A DNA stretch of 64,000 bases from Heliopora coerulea. Its lineage: Eukaryota; Cnidaria; Anthozoa; Scleralcyonacea; Helioporidae. How positions within the stretch are numbered: the first letter of the stretch is position 1; each line of letters starts with the position of its first letter. The DNA lies in the NCBI GenBank assembly GCA_030142905.1, contig JASJOG010000072.1:1298501-1362500 (forward strand), read 5' to 3'. The notes beneath the pieces were generated by a model. That model saw nothing but the letters and a program-made list of their open reading frames with translations. It had not been told where the DNA came from and made no database searches. The translations under genes were made by a program, and so were the position numbers. Shown here in pieces: positions 13,001 through 28,100 of this stretch.

Positions 13001-16000
13001 ACGATTTTTCGACCAATTTCCAACTTTCGAAATAAGGTCCAAATATGAAAGTTTATTGCATAGAAAGTAGTTTTGCAGTGATTGGAGTGGTTTTTCGGTG
13101 AAATTACGTTGAATATTTTAGGTCGAAAAATTCGACCAAAAAGTAAAGGGGTTAACCTTTGGTTTTTGACGATTTTTCGACCAATTTCCAACTTTCGAAA
13201 TAAGGTCCAAATATGAAAGTTTATTGCATAGAAAGTAGTTTTGCAGTGATTGGAGTGGTTTTTCGGTGAAATTACGTTGAATATTTTAGGTCGAAAAATT
13301 CGACCAAAAAGTAAAGGGGTTAACCTTTGGTTTTTGACGATTTTTCGACCAATTTCCAACTTTCGAAATAAGGTCCAAATATGAAAGTTTATTGCATAGA
13401 AAGTAGTTTTGCAGTGATTGGAGTGGTTTTTCGGTGAAATTACGTTGAATATTTTAGGTCGAAAAATTCGACCAAAAAGTAAAGGGGTTAACCTTTGGTT
13501 TTTGACGATTTTTCGACCAATTTCCAACTTTCGAAATAAGGTCCAAATATGAAAGTTTATTGCATAGAAAGTAGTTTTGCAGTGATTGGAGTGGTTTTTC
13601 GGTGAAATTACGTTGAATATTTTAGGTCGAAAAATTCGACCAAAAAGTAAAGGGGTTAACCTTTGGTTTTTGACGATTTTTCGACCAATTTCCAACTTTC
13701 GAAATAAGGTCCAAATATGAAAGTTTATTGCATAGAAAGTAGTTTTGCAGTGATTGGAGTGGTTTTTCGGTGAAATTACGTTGAATATTTTAGGTCGAAA
13801 AATTCGACCAAAAAGTAAAGGGGTTAACCTTTGGTTTTTGACGATTTTTCGACCAATTTCCAACTTTCGAAATAAGGTCCAAATATGAAAGTTTATTGCA
13901 TAGAAAGTAGTTTTGCAGTGATTGGAGTGGTTTTTCGGTGAAATTACGTTGAATATTTTAGGTCGAAAAATTCGACCAAAAAGTAAAGGGGTTAACCTTT
14001 GGTTTTTGACGATTTTTCGACCAATTTCCAACTTTCGAAATAAGGTCCAAATATGAAAGTTTATTGCATAGAAAGTAGTTTTGCAGTGATTGGAGTGGTT
14101 TTTCGGTGAAATTACGTTGAATATTTTAGGTCGAAAAATTCGACCAAAAAGTAAAGGGGTTAACCTTTGGTTTTTGACGATTTTTCGACCAATTTCCAAC
14201 TTTCGAAATAAGGTCCAAATATGAAAGTTTATTGCATAGAAAGTAGTTTTGCAGTGATTGGAGTGGTTTTTCGGTGAAATTACGTTGAATATTTTAGGTC
14301 GAAAAATTCGACCAAAAAGTAAAGGGGTTAACCTTTGGTTTTTGACGATTTTTCGACCAATTTCCAACTTTCGAAATAAGGTCCAAATATGAAAGTTTAT
14401 TGCATAGAAAGTAGTTTTGCAGTGATTGGAGTGGTTTTTCGGTGAAATTACGTTGAATATTTTAGGTCGAAAAATTCGACCAAAAAGTAAAGGGGTTAAC
14501 CTTTGGTTTTTGACGATTTTTCGACCAATTTCCAACTTTCGAAATAAGGTCCAAATATGAAAGTTTATTGCATAGAAAGTAGTTTTGCAGTGATTGGAGT
14601 GGTTTTTCGGTGAAATTACGTTGAATATTTTAGGTCGAAAAATTCGACCAAAAAGTAAAGGGGTTAACCTTTGGTTTTTGACGATTTTTCGACCAATTTC
14701 CAACTTTCGAAATAAGGTCCAAATATGAAAGTTTATTGCATAGAAAGTAGTTTTGCAGTGATTGGAGTGGTTTTTCGGTGAAATTACGTTGAATATTTTA
14801 GGTCGAAAAATTCGACCAAAAAGTAAAGGGGTTAACCTTTGGTTTTTGACGATTTTTCGACCAATTTCCAACTTTCGAAATAAGGTCCAAATATGAAAGT
14901 TTATTGCATAGAAAGTAGTTTTGCAGTGATTGGAGTGGTTTTTCGGTGAAATTACGTTGAATATTTTAGGTCGAAAAATTCGACCAAAAAGTAAAGGGGT
15001 TAACCTTTGGTTTTTGACGATTTTTCGACCAATTTCCAACTTTCGAAATAAGGTCCAAATATGAAAGTTTATTGCATAGAAAGTAGTTTTGCAGTGATTG
15101 GAGTGGTTTTTCGGTGAAATTACGTTGAATATTTTAGGTCGAAAAATTCGACCAAAAAGTAAAGGGGTTAACCTTTGGTTTTTGACGATTTTTCGACCAA
15201 TTTCCAACTTTCGAAATAAGGTCCAAATATGAAAGTTTATTGCATAGAAAGTAGTTTTGCAGTGATTGGAGTGGTTTTTCGGTGAAATTACGTTGAATAT
15301 TTTAGGTCGAAAAATTCGACCAAAAAGTAAAGGGGTTAACCTTTGGTTTTTGACGATTTTTCGACCAATTTCCAACTTTCGAAATAAGGTCCAAATATGA
15401 AAGTTTATTGCATAGAAAGTAGTTTTGCAGTGATTGGAGTGGTTTTTCGGTGAAATTACGTTGAATATTTTAGGTCGAAAAATTCGACCAAAAAGTAAAG
15501 GGGTTAACCTTTGGTTTTTGACGATTTTTCGACCAATTTCCAACTTTCGAAATAAGGTCCAAATATGAAAGTTTATTGCATAGAAAGTAGTTTTGCAGTG
15601 ATTGGAGTGGTTTTTCGGTGAAATTACGTTGAATATTTTAGGTCGAAAAATTCGACCAAAAAGTAAAGGGGTTAACCTTTGGTTTTTGACGATTTTTCGA
15701 CCAATTTCCAACTTTCGAAATAAGGTCCAAATATGAAAGTTTATTGCATAGAAAGTAGTTTTGCAGTGATTGGAGTGGTTTTTCGGTGAAATTACGTTGA
15801 ATATTTTAGGTCGAAAAATTCGACCAAAAAGTAAAGGGGTTAACCTTTGGTTTTTGACGATTTTTCGACCAATTTCCAACTTTCGAAATAAGGTCCAAAT
15901 ATGAAAGTTTATTGCATAGAAAGTAGTTTTGCAGTGATTGGAGTGGTTTTTCGGTGAAATTACGTTGAATATTTTAGGTCGAAAAATTCGACCAAAAAGT

Positions 16001-19000
16001 AAAGGGGTTAACCTTTGGTTTTTGACGATTTTTCGACCAATTTCCAACTTTCGAAATAAGGTCCAAATATGAAAGTTTATTGCATAGAAAGTAGTTTTGC
16101 AGTGATTGGAGTGGTTTTTCGGTGAAATTACGTTGAATATTTTAGGTCGAAAAATTCGACCAAAAAGTAAAGGGGTTAACCTTTGGTTTTTGACGATTTT
16201 TCGACCAATTTCCAACTTTCGAAATAAGGTCCAAATATGAAAGTTTATTGCATAGAAAGTAGTTTTGCAGTGATTGGAGTGGTTTTTCGGTGAAATTACG
16301 TTGAATATTTTAGGTCGAAAAATTCGACCAAAAAGTAAAGGGGTTAACCTTTGGTTTTTGACGATTTTTCGACCAATTTCCAACTTTCGAAATAAGGTCC
16401 AAATATGAAAGTTTATTGCATAGAAAGTAGTTTTGCAGTGATTGGAGTGGTTTTTCGGTGAAATTACGTTGAATATTTTAGGTCGAAAAATTCGACCAAA
16501 AAGTAAAGGGGTTAACCTTTGGTTTTTGACGATTTTTCGACCAATTTCCAACTTTCGAAATAAGGTCCAAATATGAAAGTTTATTGCATAGAAAGTAGTT
16601 TTGCAGTGATTGGAGTGGTTTTTCGGTGAAATTACGTTGAATATTTTAGGTCGAAAAATTCGACCAAAAAGTAAAGGGGTTAACCTTTGGTTTTTGACGA
16701 TTTTTCGACCAATTTCCAACTTTCGAAATAAGGTCCAAATATGAAAGTTTATTGCATAGAAAGTAGTTTTGCAGTGATTGGAGTGGTTTTTCGGTGAAAT
16801 TACGTTGAATATTTTAGGTCGAAAAATTCGACCAAAAAGTAAAGGGGTTAACCTTTGGTTTTTGACGATTTTTCGACCAATTTCCAACTTTCGAAATAAG
16901 GTCCAAATATGAAAGTTTATTGCATAGAAAGTAGTTTTGCAGTGATTGGAGTGGTTTTTCGGTGAAATTACGTTGAATATTTTAGGTCGAAAAATTCGAC
17001 CAAAAAGTAAAGGGGTTAACCTTTGGTTTTTGACGATTTTTCGACCAATTTCCAACTTTCGAAATAAGGTCCAAATATGAAAGTTTATTGCATAGAAAGT
17101 AGTTTTGCAGTGATTGGAGTGGTTTTTCGGTGAAATTACGTTGAATATTTTAGGTCGAAAAATTCGACCAAAAAGTAAAGGGGTTAACCTTTGGTTTTTG
17201 ACGATTTTTCGACCAATTTCCAACTTTCGAAATAAGGTCCAAATATGAAAGTTTATTGCATAGAAAGTAGTTTTGCAGTGATTGGAGTGGTTTTTCGGTG
17301 AAATTACGTTGAATATTTTAGGTCGAAAAATTCGACCAAAAAGTAAAGGGGTTAACCTTTGGTTTTTGACGATTTTTCGACCAATTTCCAACTTTCGAAA
17401 TAAGGTCCAAATATGAAAGTTTATTGCATAGAAAGTAGTTTTGCAGTGATTGGAGTGGTTTTTCGGTGAAATTACGTTGAATATTTTAGGTCGAAAAATT
17501 CGACCAAAAAGTAAAGGGGTTAACCTTTGGTTTTTGACGATTTTTCGACCAATTTCCAACTTTCGAAATAAGGTCCAAATATGAAAGTTTATTGCATAGA
17601 AAGTAGTTTTGCAGTGATTGGAGTGGTTTTTCGGTGAAATTACGTTGAATATTTTAGGTCGAAAAATTCGACCAAAAAGTAAAGGGGTTAACCTTTGGTT
17701 TTTGACGATTTTTCGACCAATTTCCAACTTTCGAAATAAGGTCCAAATATGAAAGTTTATTGCATAGAAAGTAGTTTTGCAGCGATTGGAGTGGTTTTTC
17801 GGTGAAATTACGTTGAATATTTTAGGTCGAAAAATTCGACCAAAAAGTAAAGGGGTTAACCTTTGGTTTTTGACGATTTTTCGACCAATTTCCAACTTTC
17901 GAAATAAGGTCCAAATATGAAAGTTTATTGCATAGAAAGTAGTTTTGCAGTGATTGGAGTGGTTTTTCGGTGAAATTACGTTGAATATTTTAGGTCGAAA
18001 AATTCGACCAAAAAGTAAAGGGGTTAACCTTTGGTTTTTGACGATTTTTCGACCAATTTCCAACTTTCGAAATAAGGTCCAAATATGAAAGTTTATTGCA
18101 TAGAAAGTAGTTTTGCAGTGATTGGAGTGGTTTTTCGGTGAAATTACGTTGAATATTTTAGGTCGAAAAATTCGACCAAAAAGTAAAGGGGTTAACCTTT
18201 GGTTTTTGACGATTTTTCGACCAATTTCCAACTTTCGAAATAAGGTCCAAATATGAAAGTTTATTGCATAGAAAGTAGTTTTGCAGTGATTGGAGTGGTT
18301 TTTCGGTGAAATTACGTTGAATATTTTAGGTCGAAAAATTCGACCAAAAAGTAAAGGGGTTAACCTTTGGTTTTTGACGATTTTTCGACCAATTTCCAAC
18401 TTTCGAAATAAGGTCCAAATATGAAAGTTTATTGCATAGAAAGTAGTTTTGCAGTGATTGGAGTGGTTTTTCGGTGAAATTACGTTGAATATTTTAGGTC
18501 GAAAAATTCGACCAAAAAGTAAAGGGGTTAACCTTTGGTTTTTGACGATTTTTCGACCAATTTCCAACTTTCGAAATAAGGTCCAAATATGAAAGTTTAT
18601 TGCATAGAAAGTAGTTTTGCAGTGATTGGAGTGGTTTTTCGGTGAAATTACGTTGAATATTTTAGGTCGAAAAATTCGACCAAAAAGTAAAGGGGTTAAC
18701 CTTTGGTTTTTGACGATTTTTCGACCAATTTCCAACTTTCGAAATAAGGTCCAAATATGAAAGTTTATTGCATAGAAAGTAGTTTTGCAGTGATTGGAGT
18801 GGTTTTTCGGTGAAATTACGTTGAATATTTTAGGTCGAAAAATTCGACCAAAAAGTAAAGGGGTTAACCTTTGGTTTTTGACGATTTTTCGACCAATTTC
18901 CAACTTTCGAAATAAGGTCCAAATATGAAAGTTTATTGCATAGAAAGTAGTTTTGCAGTGATTGGAGTGGTTTTTCGGTGAAATTACGTTGAATATTTTA

Positions 19001-22000
19001 GGTCGAAAAATTCGACCAAAAAGTAAAGGGGTTAACCTTTGGTTTTTGACGATTTTTCGACCAATTTCCAACTTTCGAAATAAGGTCCAAATATGAAAGT
19101 TTATTGCATAGAAAGTAGTTTTGCAGTGATTGGAGTGGTTTTTCGGTGAAATTACGTTGAATATTTTAGGTCGAAAAATTCGACCAAAAAGTAAAGGGGT
19201 TAACCTTTGGTTTTTGACGATTTTTCGACCAATTTCCAACTTTCGAAATAAGGTCCAAATATGAAAGTTTATTGCATAGAAAGTAGTTTTGCAGTGATTG
19301 GAGTGGTTTTTCGGTGAAATTACGTTGAATATTTTAGGTCGAAAAATTCGACCAAAAAGTAAAGGGGTTAACCTTTGGTTTTTGACGATTTTTCGACCAA
19401 TTTCCAACTTTCGAAATAAGGTCCAAATATGAAAGTTTATTGCATAGAAAGTAGTTTTGCAGCGATTGGAGTGGTTTTTCGGTGAAATTACGTTGAATAT
19501 TTTAGGTCGAAAAATTCGACCAAAAAGTAAAGGGGTTAACCTTTGGTTTTTGACGATTTTTCGACCAATTTCCAACTTTCGAAATAAGGTCCAAATATGA
19601 AAGTTTATTGCATAGAAAGTAGTTTTGCAGTGATTGGAGTGGTTTTTCGGTGAAATTACGTTGAATATTTTAGGTCGAAAAATTCGACCAAAAAGTAAAG
19701 GGGTTAACCTTTGGTTTTTGACGATTTTTCGACCAATTTCCAACTTTCGAAATAAGGTCCAAATATGAAAGTTTATTGCATAGAAAGTAGTTTTGCAGCG
19801 ATTGGAGTGGTTTTTCGGTGAAATTACGTTGAATATTTTAGGTCGAAAAATTCGACCAAAAAGTAAAGGGGTTAACCTTTGGTTTTTGACGATTTTTCGA
19901 CCAATTTCCAACTTTCGAAATAAGGTCCAAATATGAAAGTTTATTGCATAGAAAGTAGTTTTGCAGTGATTGGAGTGGTTTTTCGGTGAAATTACGTTGA
20001 ATATTTTAGGTCGAAAAATTCGACCAAAAAGTAAAGGGGTTAACCTTTGGTTTTTGACGATTTTTCGACCAATTTCCAACTTTCGAAATAAGGTCCAAAT
20101 ATGAAAGTTTATTGCATAGAAAGTAGTTTTGCAGTGATTGGAGTGGTTTTTCGGTGAAATTACGTTGAATATTTTAGGTCGAAAAATTCGACCAAAAAGT
20201 AAAGGGGTTAACCTTTGGTTTTTGACGATTTTTCGACCAATTTCCAACTTTCGAAATAAGGTCCAAATATGAAAGTTTATTGCATAGAAAGTAGTTTTGC
20301 AGCGATTGGAGTGGTTTTTCGGTGAAATTACGTTGAATATTTTAGGTCGAAAAATTCGACCAAAAAGTAAAGGGGTTAACCTTTGGTTTTTGACGATTTT
20401 TCGACCAATTTCCAACTTTCGAAATAAGGTCCAAATATGAAAGTTTATTGCATAGAAAGTAGTTTTGCAGTGATTGGAGTGGTTTTTCGGTGAAATTACG
20501 TTGAATATTTTAGGTCGAAAAATTCGACCAAAAAGTAAAGGGGTTAACCTTTGGTTTTTGACGATTTTTCGACCAATTTCCAACTTTCGAAATAAGGTCC
20601 AAATATGAAAGTTTATTGCATAGAAAGTAGTTTTGCAGTGATTGGAGTGGTTTTTCGGTGAAATTACGTTGAATATTTTAGGTCGAAAAATTCGACCAAA
20701 AAGTAAAGGGGTTAACCTTTGGTTTTTGACGATTTTTCGACCAATTTCCAACTTTCGAAATAAGGTCGAAATATGAAAGTTTATTGCATAGAAAGTAGTT
20801 TTGCAGCGATTGGAGTGGTTTTTCGGTGAAATTACGTTGAATATTTTAGGTCGAAAAATTCGACCAAAAAGTAAAGGGGTTAACCTTTGGTTTTTGACGA
20901 TTTTTCGACCAATTTCCAACTTTCGAAATAAGGTCCAAATATGAAAGTTTATTGCATAGAAAGTAGTTTTGCAGTGATTGGAGTGGTTTTTCGGTGAAAT
21001 TACGTTGAATATTTTAGGTCGAAAAATTCGACCAAAAAGTAAAGGGGTTAACCTTTGGTTTTTGACGATTTTTCGACCAATTTCCAACTTTCGAAATAAG
21101 GTCCAAATATGAAAGTTTATTGCATAGAAAGTAGTTTTGCAGTGATTGGAGTGGTTTTTCGGTGAAATTACGTTGAATATTTTAGGTCGAAAAATTCGAC
21201 CAAAAAGTAAAGGGGTTAACCTTTGGTTTTTGACGATTTTTCGACCAATTTCCAACTTTCGAAATAAGGTCCAAATATGAAAGTTTATTGCATAGAAAGT
21301 AGTTTTGCAGCGATTGGAGTGGTTTTTCGGTGAAATTACGTTGAATATTTTAGGTCGAAAAATTCGACCAAAAAGTAAAGGGGTTAACCTTTGGTTTTTG
21401 ACGATTTTTCGACCAATTTCCAACTTTCGAAATAAGGTCCAAATATGAAAGTTTATTGCATAGAAAGTAGTTTTGCAGTGATTGGAGTGGTTTTTCGGTG
21501 AAATTACGTTGAATATTTTAGGTCGAAAAATTCGACCAAAAAGTAAAGGGGTTAACCTTTGGTTTTTGACGATTTTTCGACCAATTTCCAACTTTCGAAA
21601 TAAGGTCCAAATATGAAAGTTTATTGCATAGAAAGTAGTTTTGCAGTGATTGGAGTGGTTTTTCGGTGAAATTACGTTGAATATTTTAGGTCGAAAAATT
21701 CGACCAAAAAGTAAAGGGGTTAACCTTTGGTTTTTGACGATTTTTCGACCAATTTCCAACTTTCGAAATAAGGTCCAAATATGAAAGTTTATTGCATAGA
21801 AAGTAGTTTTGCAGTGATTGGAGTGGTTTTTCGGTGAAATTACGTTGAATATTTTAGGTCGAAAAATTCGACCAAAAAGTAAAGGGGTTAACCTTTGGTT
21901 TTTGACGATTTTTCGACCAATTTCCAACTTTCGAAATAAGGTCCAAATATGAAAGTTTATTGCATAGAAAGTAGTTTTGCAGTGATTGGAGTGGTTTTTC

Positions 22001-22190
22001 GGTGAAATTACGTTGAATATTTTAGGTCGAAAAATTCGACCAAAAAGTAAAGGGGTTAACCTTTGGTTTTTGACGATTTTTCGACCAATTTCCAACTTTC
22101 GAAATAAGGTCCAAATATGAAAGTTTATTGCATAGAAAGTAGTTTTGCAGTGATTGGAGTGGTTTTTCGGTGAAATTACGTTGAATATTT

Positions 22191-25100
22191 TAGGTCGAAA
22201 AATTCGACTAAAAAGTAAAGGGGTTAACGTTTGGTTTTTGACGATTTTTCGACCAATTTCCAACTTTCGAAATAAGGTCCAAATATGAAAGTTTATTGCA
22301 TAGAAAGTAGTTTTGCAGCGATTGGAGTGGTTTTTCGGTGAAATTACGTTGAATATTTTAGGTCGAAAAATTCGACCAAAAAGTAAAGGGGTTAACCTTT
22401 GGTTTTTGACGATTTTTCGACCAATTTCCAACTTTCGAAATAAGGTCCAAATATGAAAGTTTATTGCATAGAAAGTAGTTTTGCAGTGATTGGAGTGGTT
22501 TTTCGGTGAAATTACGTTGAATATTTTAGGTCGAAAAATTCGACCAAAAAGTAAAGGGGTTAACCTTTGGTTTTTGACGATTTTTCGACCAATTTCCAAC
22601 TTTCGAAATAAGGTCCAAATATGAAAGTTTATTGCATAGAAAGTAGTTTTGCAGTGATTGGAGTGGTTTTTCGGTGAAATTACGTTGAATATTTTAGGTC
22701 GAAAAATTCGACCAAAAAGTAAAGGGGTTAACCTTTGGTTTTTGACGATTTTTCGACCAATTTCCAACTTTCGAAATAAGGTCCAAATATGAAAGTTTAT
22801 TGCATAGAAAGTAGTTTTGCAGCGTTTGGAGTGGTTTTTCGGTAAAATTACGTTGAATATTTTAGGTCGAAAAATTCGACCAAAAAGTAAAGGGGTTAAC
22901 GTTTGGTTTTTGACGATTTTTCGACCAATTTCCAACTTTCGAAATAAGGTCCAAATATGAAAGTTTATTGCATAGAAAGTAGTTTTGCAGCGATTGGAGT
23001 GGTTTTTCGGTGAAATTACGTTGAATATTTTAGGTCGAAAAATTGGACCAAAAAGTAAAGGGGTTAACCTTTGGTTTTTGACGATTTTTCGACCAATTTC
23101 CAACTTTCGAAATAAGGTCCAAATATGAAAGTTTATTGCATAGAAAGTAGTTTTGCAGTGATTGGAGTGGTTTTTCGGTGAAATTACGTTGAATATTTTA
23201 GGTCGAAAAATTCGACCAAAAAGTAAAGGGGTTAACGTTTGGTTTTTGACGATTTTTCGACCAATTTCCAACTTTCGAAATAAGGTCCAAATATGAAAGT
23301 TTATTGCATAGAAAGTAGTTTTGCAGCGATTGGAGTGGTTTTTCGGTGAAATTACGTTGAATATTTTAGGTCGAAAAATTCGACCAAAAAGTAAAGGGGT
23401 TAACCTTTGGTTTTTGACGATTTTTCGACCAATTTCCAACTTTCGAAATAAGGTCCAAATATGAAAGTTTATTGCATAGAAAGTAGTTTTGCAGCGATTG
23501 GAGTGGTTTTTCGGTGAAATTACGTTGAATATTTTAGGTCGAAAAATTCGACCAAAAAGTAAAGGGGTTAACCTTTGGTTTTTGACGATTTTTCGACCAA
23601 TTTCCAACTTTCGAAATAAGGTCCAAATATGAAAGTTTATTGCATAGAAAGTAGTTTTGCAGCGATTGGAGTGGTTTTTCGGTGAAATTACGTTGAATAT
23701 TTTAGGTCGAAAAATTCGACCAAATAGTAAAGGGGTTAACCTTTGGTTTTTGACGATTTTTCGACCAATTTCCAACTTTCGAAATAAGGTCCAAATATGA
23801 AAGTTTATTGCATAGAAAGTAGTTTTGCAGCGATTGGAGTGGTTTTTCGGTGAAATTACGTTGAATATTTTAGGTCGAAAAATTCGACAAAAAAGTAAAG
23901 GGGTTAACCTTTGGTTTTTGACGATTTTTCGACCAATTTCCAACTTTCGAAATAAGGTCCAAATATGAAAGTTTATTGCATAGAAAGTAGTTTTGCAGCG
24001 ATTGGAGTGGTTTTTCGGTGAAATTACGTTGAATATTTTAGGTCGAAAAATTCGATCAAAAAGTAAAGGGGTTAACCTTTGGTTTTTGACGATTTTTTCG
24101 ACCAATTTCCAACTTTCGAAATAAGGTCCAAATATGAAAATTTATTGCATAGAAAGTGGGTTTGCAGGGATTGGAGTGGTTTTTCGGTGAAATTACGTTG
24201 AATATTTTAGGTCGAAAAATTCGATCAAAAAGTAAAGGGGTTAACCTTTGGTTTTTGACGATTTTTCGACCAATTTCCAACTTTCGAAATAAGGTCCAAA
24301 TATGAAAGTTTATTGCATAGAAAGTAGTTTTGCAGTGATTGAAGTGGTTTTTCGGTGAAATTACGTTGAATATTTTAGGTCGAAAAATTCGACCAAAAAG
24401 TAAAGGGGTTAACCTTTGGTTTTTCACGATTTTTCGACCAATTTCCAACTTTCGAAATAAGGTCCAAATATGAAAGTTTATTGCATAGAAAGTAGTTTTG
24501 CAGCGATTGGAGTGGTTTTTCGGTGAAATTACGTTGAATATTTTAGGTCGAAAAATTCGACCAAAAAGTAAAGGGGTTAACCTTTGGTTTTTCACGATTT
24601 TTCGACCAATTTCCAACTTTCGAAATAAGGTCCAAATATGAAAGTTTATTGCATAGAAAGTAGTTTTGCAGTGATTGGAGTGGTTTTTCGGTGAAATTAC
24701 GTTGAATATTTTAGGTCGAAAAATTCGACCAAAAAGTAAAGGGGTTAACCTTTGGTTTTTGACGATTTTTCGACCAATTTCCAACTTTCGAAATAAGGTC
24801 CAAATATGAAAGTTTATTGCATAGAAAGTAGTTTTGCAGTGATTGGAGTGGTTTTTCGGTGAAATTACGTTGAATATTTTAGGTCGAAAAATTCGACCAA
24901 AAAGTAAAGGGGTTAACCTTTGGTTTTTGACGATTTTTCGACCAATTTCCAACTTTCGAAATAAGGTCCAAATATGAAAGTTTATTGCATAGAAAGTAGT
25001 TTTGCAGTGATTGAAGTGGTTTTTCGGTGAAATTACGTTGAATATTTTAGGTCGAAAAATTCGACCAAAAAGTAAAGGGGTTAACCTTTGGTTTTTCACG

Positions 25101-28100
25101 ATTTTTTCGACCAATTTCCAACTTTCGAAATAAGGTCCAAATATGAAAGTTTATTGCATAGAAAGTAGTTTTGCAGTGATTGGAGTGGTTTTTCGGTGAA
25201 ATTACGTTGAATATTTTAGGTCGAAAAATTCGACCAAAAAGTAAAGGGGTTAAACTTTGGTTTTTGACGATTTTTCGACCAATTTCCAACTTTCGAAATA
25301 AGGTCCAAATATGAAAGTTTATTGCATAGGAAGTAGTTTTGCAGTGATTGGAGTGGTTTTTCGGTGAAATTACGTTGAATATTTTAGGTCGAAAAATTCG
25401 ACCAAAAAGTAAAGGGGTTAACCTTTGGTTTTTGACGATTTTTCGACCAATTTCCAACTTTCGAAATAAGGTCCAAATATGAAAGTTTATTGCATAGAAA
25501 GTAGTTTTGCAGTGATTGGAGTGGTTTTTCGGTGAAATTACGTTGAATATTTTAGGTCGAAAAATTCGACCAAAAAGTAAAGGGGTTAACCTTTGGTTTT
25601 TGACGATTTTTCGACCAATTTCCAACTTTCGAAATAAGGTCCAAATATGAAAGTTTATTGCATAGAAAGTAGTTTTGCAGTGATTGAAGTGGTTTTTCGG
25701 TGAAATTACGTTGAATATTTTAGGTCGAAAAATTCGACCAAAAAGTAAAGGGGTTAACCTTTGGTTTTTGACGATTTTTCGACCAATTTCCAACTTTCGA
25801 AATAAGGTCCAAATATGAAAGTTTATTGCATAGAAAGTAGTTTTGCAGTGATTGGAGTGGTTTTTCGGTGAAATTACGTTGAATATTTTTGGTCGAAAAA
25901 TTCGACCAAAAAGTAAAGGGGTTAACCTTTGGTTTTTGACGATTTTTCGACCAATTTCCAACTTTCGAAATAAGGTCCAAATATGAAAGTTTATTGCATA
26001 GAAAGTAGTTTTGCAGTGATTGAAGTGGTTTTTCGGTGAAATTACGTTGAATATTTTAGGTCGAAAAATTCGACCAAAAAGTAAAGGGGTTAACCTTTGG
26101 TTTTTGACGATTTTTCGACCAATTTCCAACTTTCGAAATAAGGTCCAAATATGAAAGTTTATTGCATAGAAAGTAGTTTTGCAGCGATTGGAGTGGTTTT
26201 TCGGTGAAATTACGTTGAATATTTTAGGTCGAAAAATTCGACCAAAAAGTAAAGGGGTTAACCTTTGGTTTTTGACGATTTTTCGACCAATTTCCAACTT
26301 TCGAAATAAGGTCCAAATATGAAAGTTTATTGCATAGAAAGTAGTTTTGCAGCGATTGGAGTGGTTTTTCGGTGAAATTACGTTGAATATTTTAGGTCGA
26401 AAAATTCGACAAAAAAGTAAAGGGGTTAACCTTTGGTTTTTGACGATTTTTCGACCAATTTCCAACTTTCGAAATAAGGTCCAAATATGAAAGTTTATTG
26501 CATAGAAAGTAGTTTTGCAGCGATTGGAGTGGTTTTTCGGTGAAATTACGTTGAATATTTTAGGTCGAAAAATTCGATCAAAAAGTAAAGGGGTTAACCT
26601 TTGGTTTTTGACGATTTTTCGACCAATTTCCAACTTTCGAAATAAGGTCCAAATATGAAAATTTATTGCATAGAAAGTGGGTTTGCAGGGATTGGAGTGG
26701 TTTTTCGGTGAAATTACGTTGAATATTTTAGGTCGAAAAATTCGATCAAAAAGTAAAGGGGTTAACCTTTGGTTTTTGACGATTTTTCGACCAATTTCCA
26801 ACTTTCGAAATAAGGTCCAAATATGAAAGTTTATTGCATAGAAAGTAGTTTTGCAGTGATTGAAGTGGTTTTTCGGTGAAATTACGTTGAATATTTTAGG
26901 TCGAAAAATTCGACCAAAAAGTAAAGGGGTTAACCTTTGGTTTTTCACGATTTTTCGACCAATTTCCAACTTTCGAAATAAGGTCCAAATATGAAAGTTT
27001 ATTGCATAGAAAGTAGTTTTGCAGCGATTGGAGTGGTTTTTCGGTGAAATTACGTTGAATATTTTAGGTCGAAAAATTCGACCAAAAAGTAAAGGGGTTA
27101 ACCTTTGGTTTTTCACGATTTTTCGACCAATTTCCAACTTTCGAAATAAGGTCCAAATATGAAAGTTTATTGCATAGAAAGTAGTTTTGCAGTGATTGGA
27201 GTGGTTTTTCGGTGAAATTACGTTGAATATTTTAGGTCGAAAAATTCGACCAAAAAGTAAAGGGGTTAACCTTTGGTTTTTGACGATTTTTCGACCAATT
27301 TCCAACTTTCGAAATAAGGTCCAAATATGAAAGTTTATTGCATAGAAAGTAGTTTTGCAGTGATTGGAGTGGTTTTTCGGTGAAATTACGTTGAATATTT
27401 TAGGTCGAAAAATTCGACCAAAAAGTAAAGGGGTTAACCTTTGGTTTTTGACGATTTTTCGACCAATTTCCAACTTTCGAAATAAGGTCCAAATATGAAA
27501 GTTTATTGCATAGAAAGTAGTTTTGCAGTGATTGAAGTGGTTTTTCGGTGAAATTACGTTGAATATTTTAGGTCGAAAAATTCGACCAAAAAGTAAAGGG
27601 GTTAACCTTTGGTTTTTCACGATTTTTTCGACCAATTTCCAACTTTCGAAATAAGGTCCAAATATGAAAGTTTATTGCATAGAAAGTAGTTTTGCAGTGA
27701 TTGGAGTGGTTTTTCGGTGAAATTACGTTGAATATTTTAGGTCGAAAAATTCGCTCAAAAAGTAAAGGGGTTAAACTTTGGTTTTTGACGATTTTTCGAC
27801 CAATTTCCAACTTTCGAAATAAGGTCCAAATATGAAAGTTTATTGCATAGGAAGTAGTTTTGCAGTGATTGGAGTGGTTTTTCGGTGAAATTACGTTGAA
27901 TATTTTAGGTCGAAAAATTCGACCAAAAAGTAAAGGGGTTAACCTTTGGTTTTTGACGATTTTTCGACCAATTTCCAACTTTCGAAATAAGGTCCAAATA
28001 TGAAAGTTTATTGCATAGAAAGTAGTTTTGCAGTGATTGGAGTGGTTTTTCGGTGAAATTACGTTGAATATTTTAGGTCGAAAAATTCGACCAAAAAGTA

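Larger units (their letters stand above)
1..22190. repeat. Homogenised core of the satellite array
   Basis: Monomers here are close to identical. The main variable site is monomer offset 142, read as GCAGTGATT or GCAGCGATT. Rare others include AAGGTCGAAATATG near 3799 and 20767, TTTTTCACG near 4095, and TTGAAGTGG near 4851. From about 10.1 to 17.7 kb I saw only the T form at the offset-142 site. Such uniformity indicates recent homogenisation by unequal exchange or amplification, or assembly collapse and expansion of near-identical units. Confidence 0.85.
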
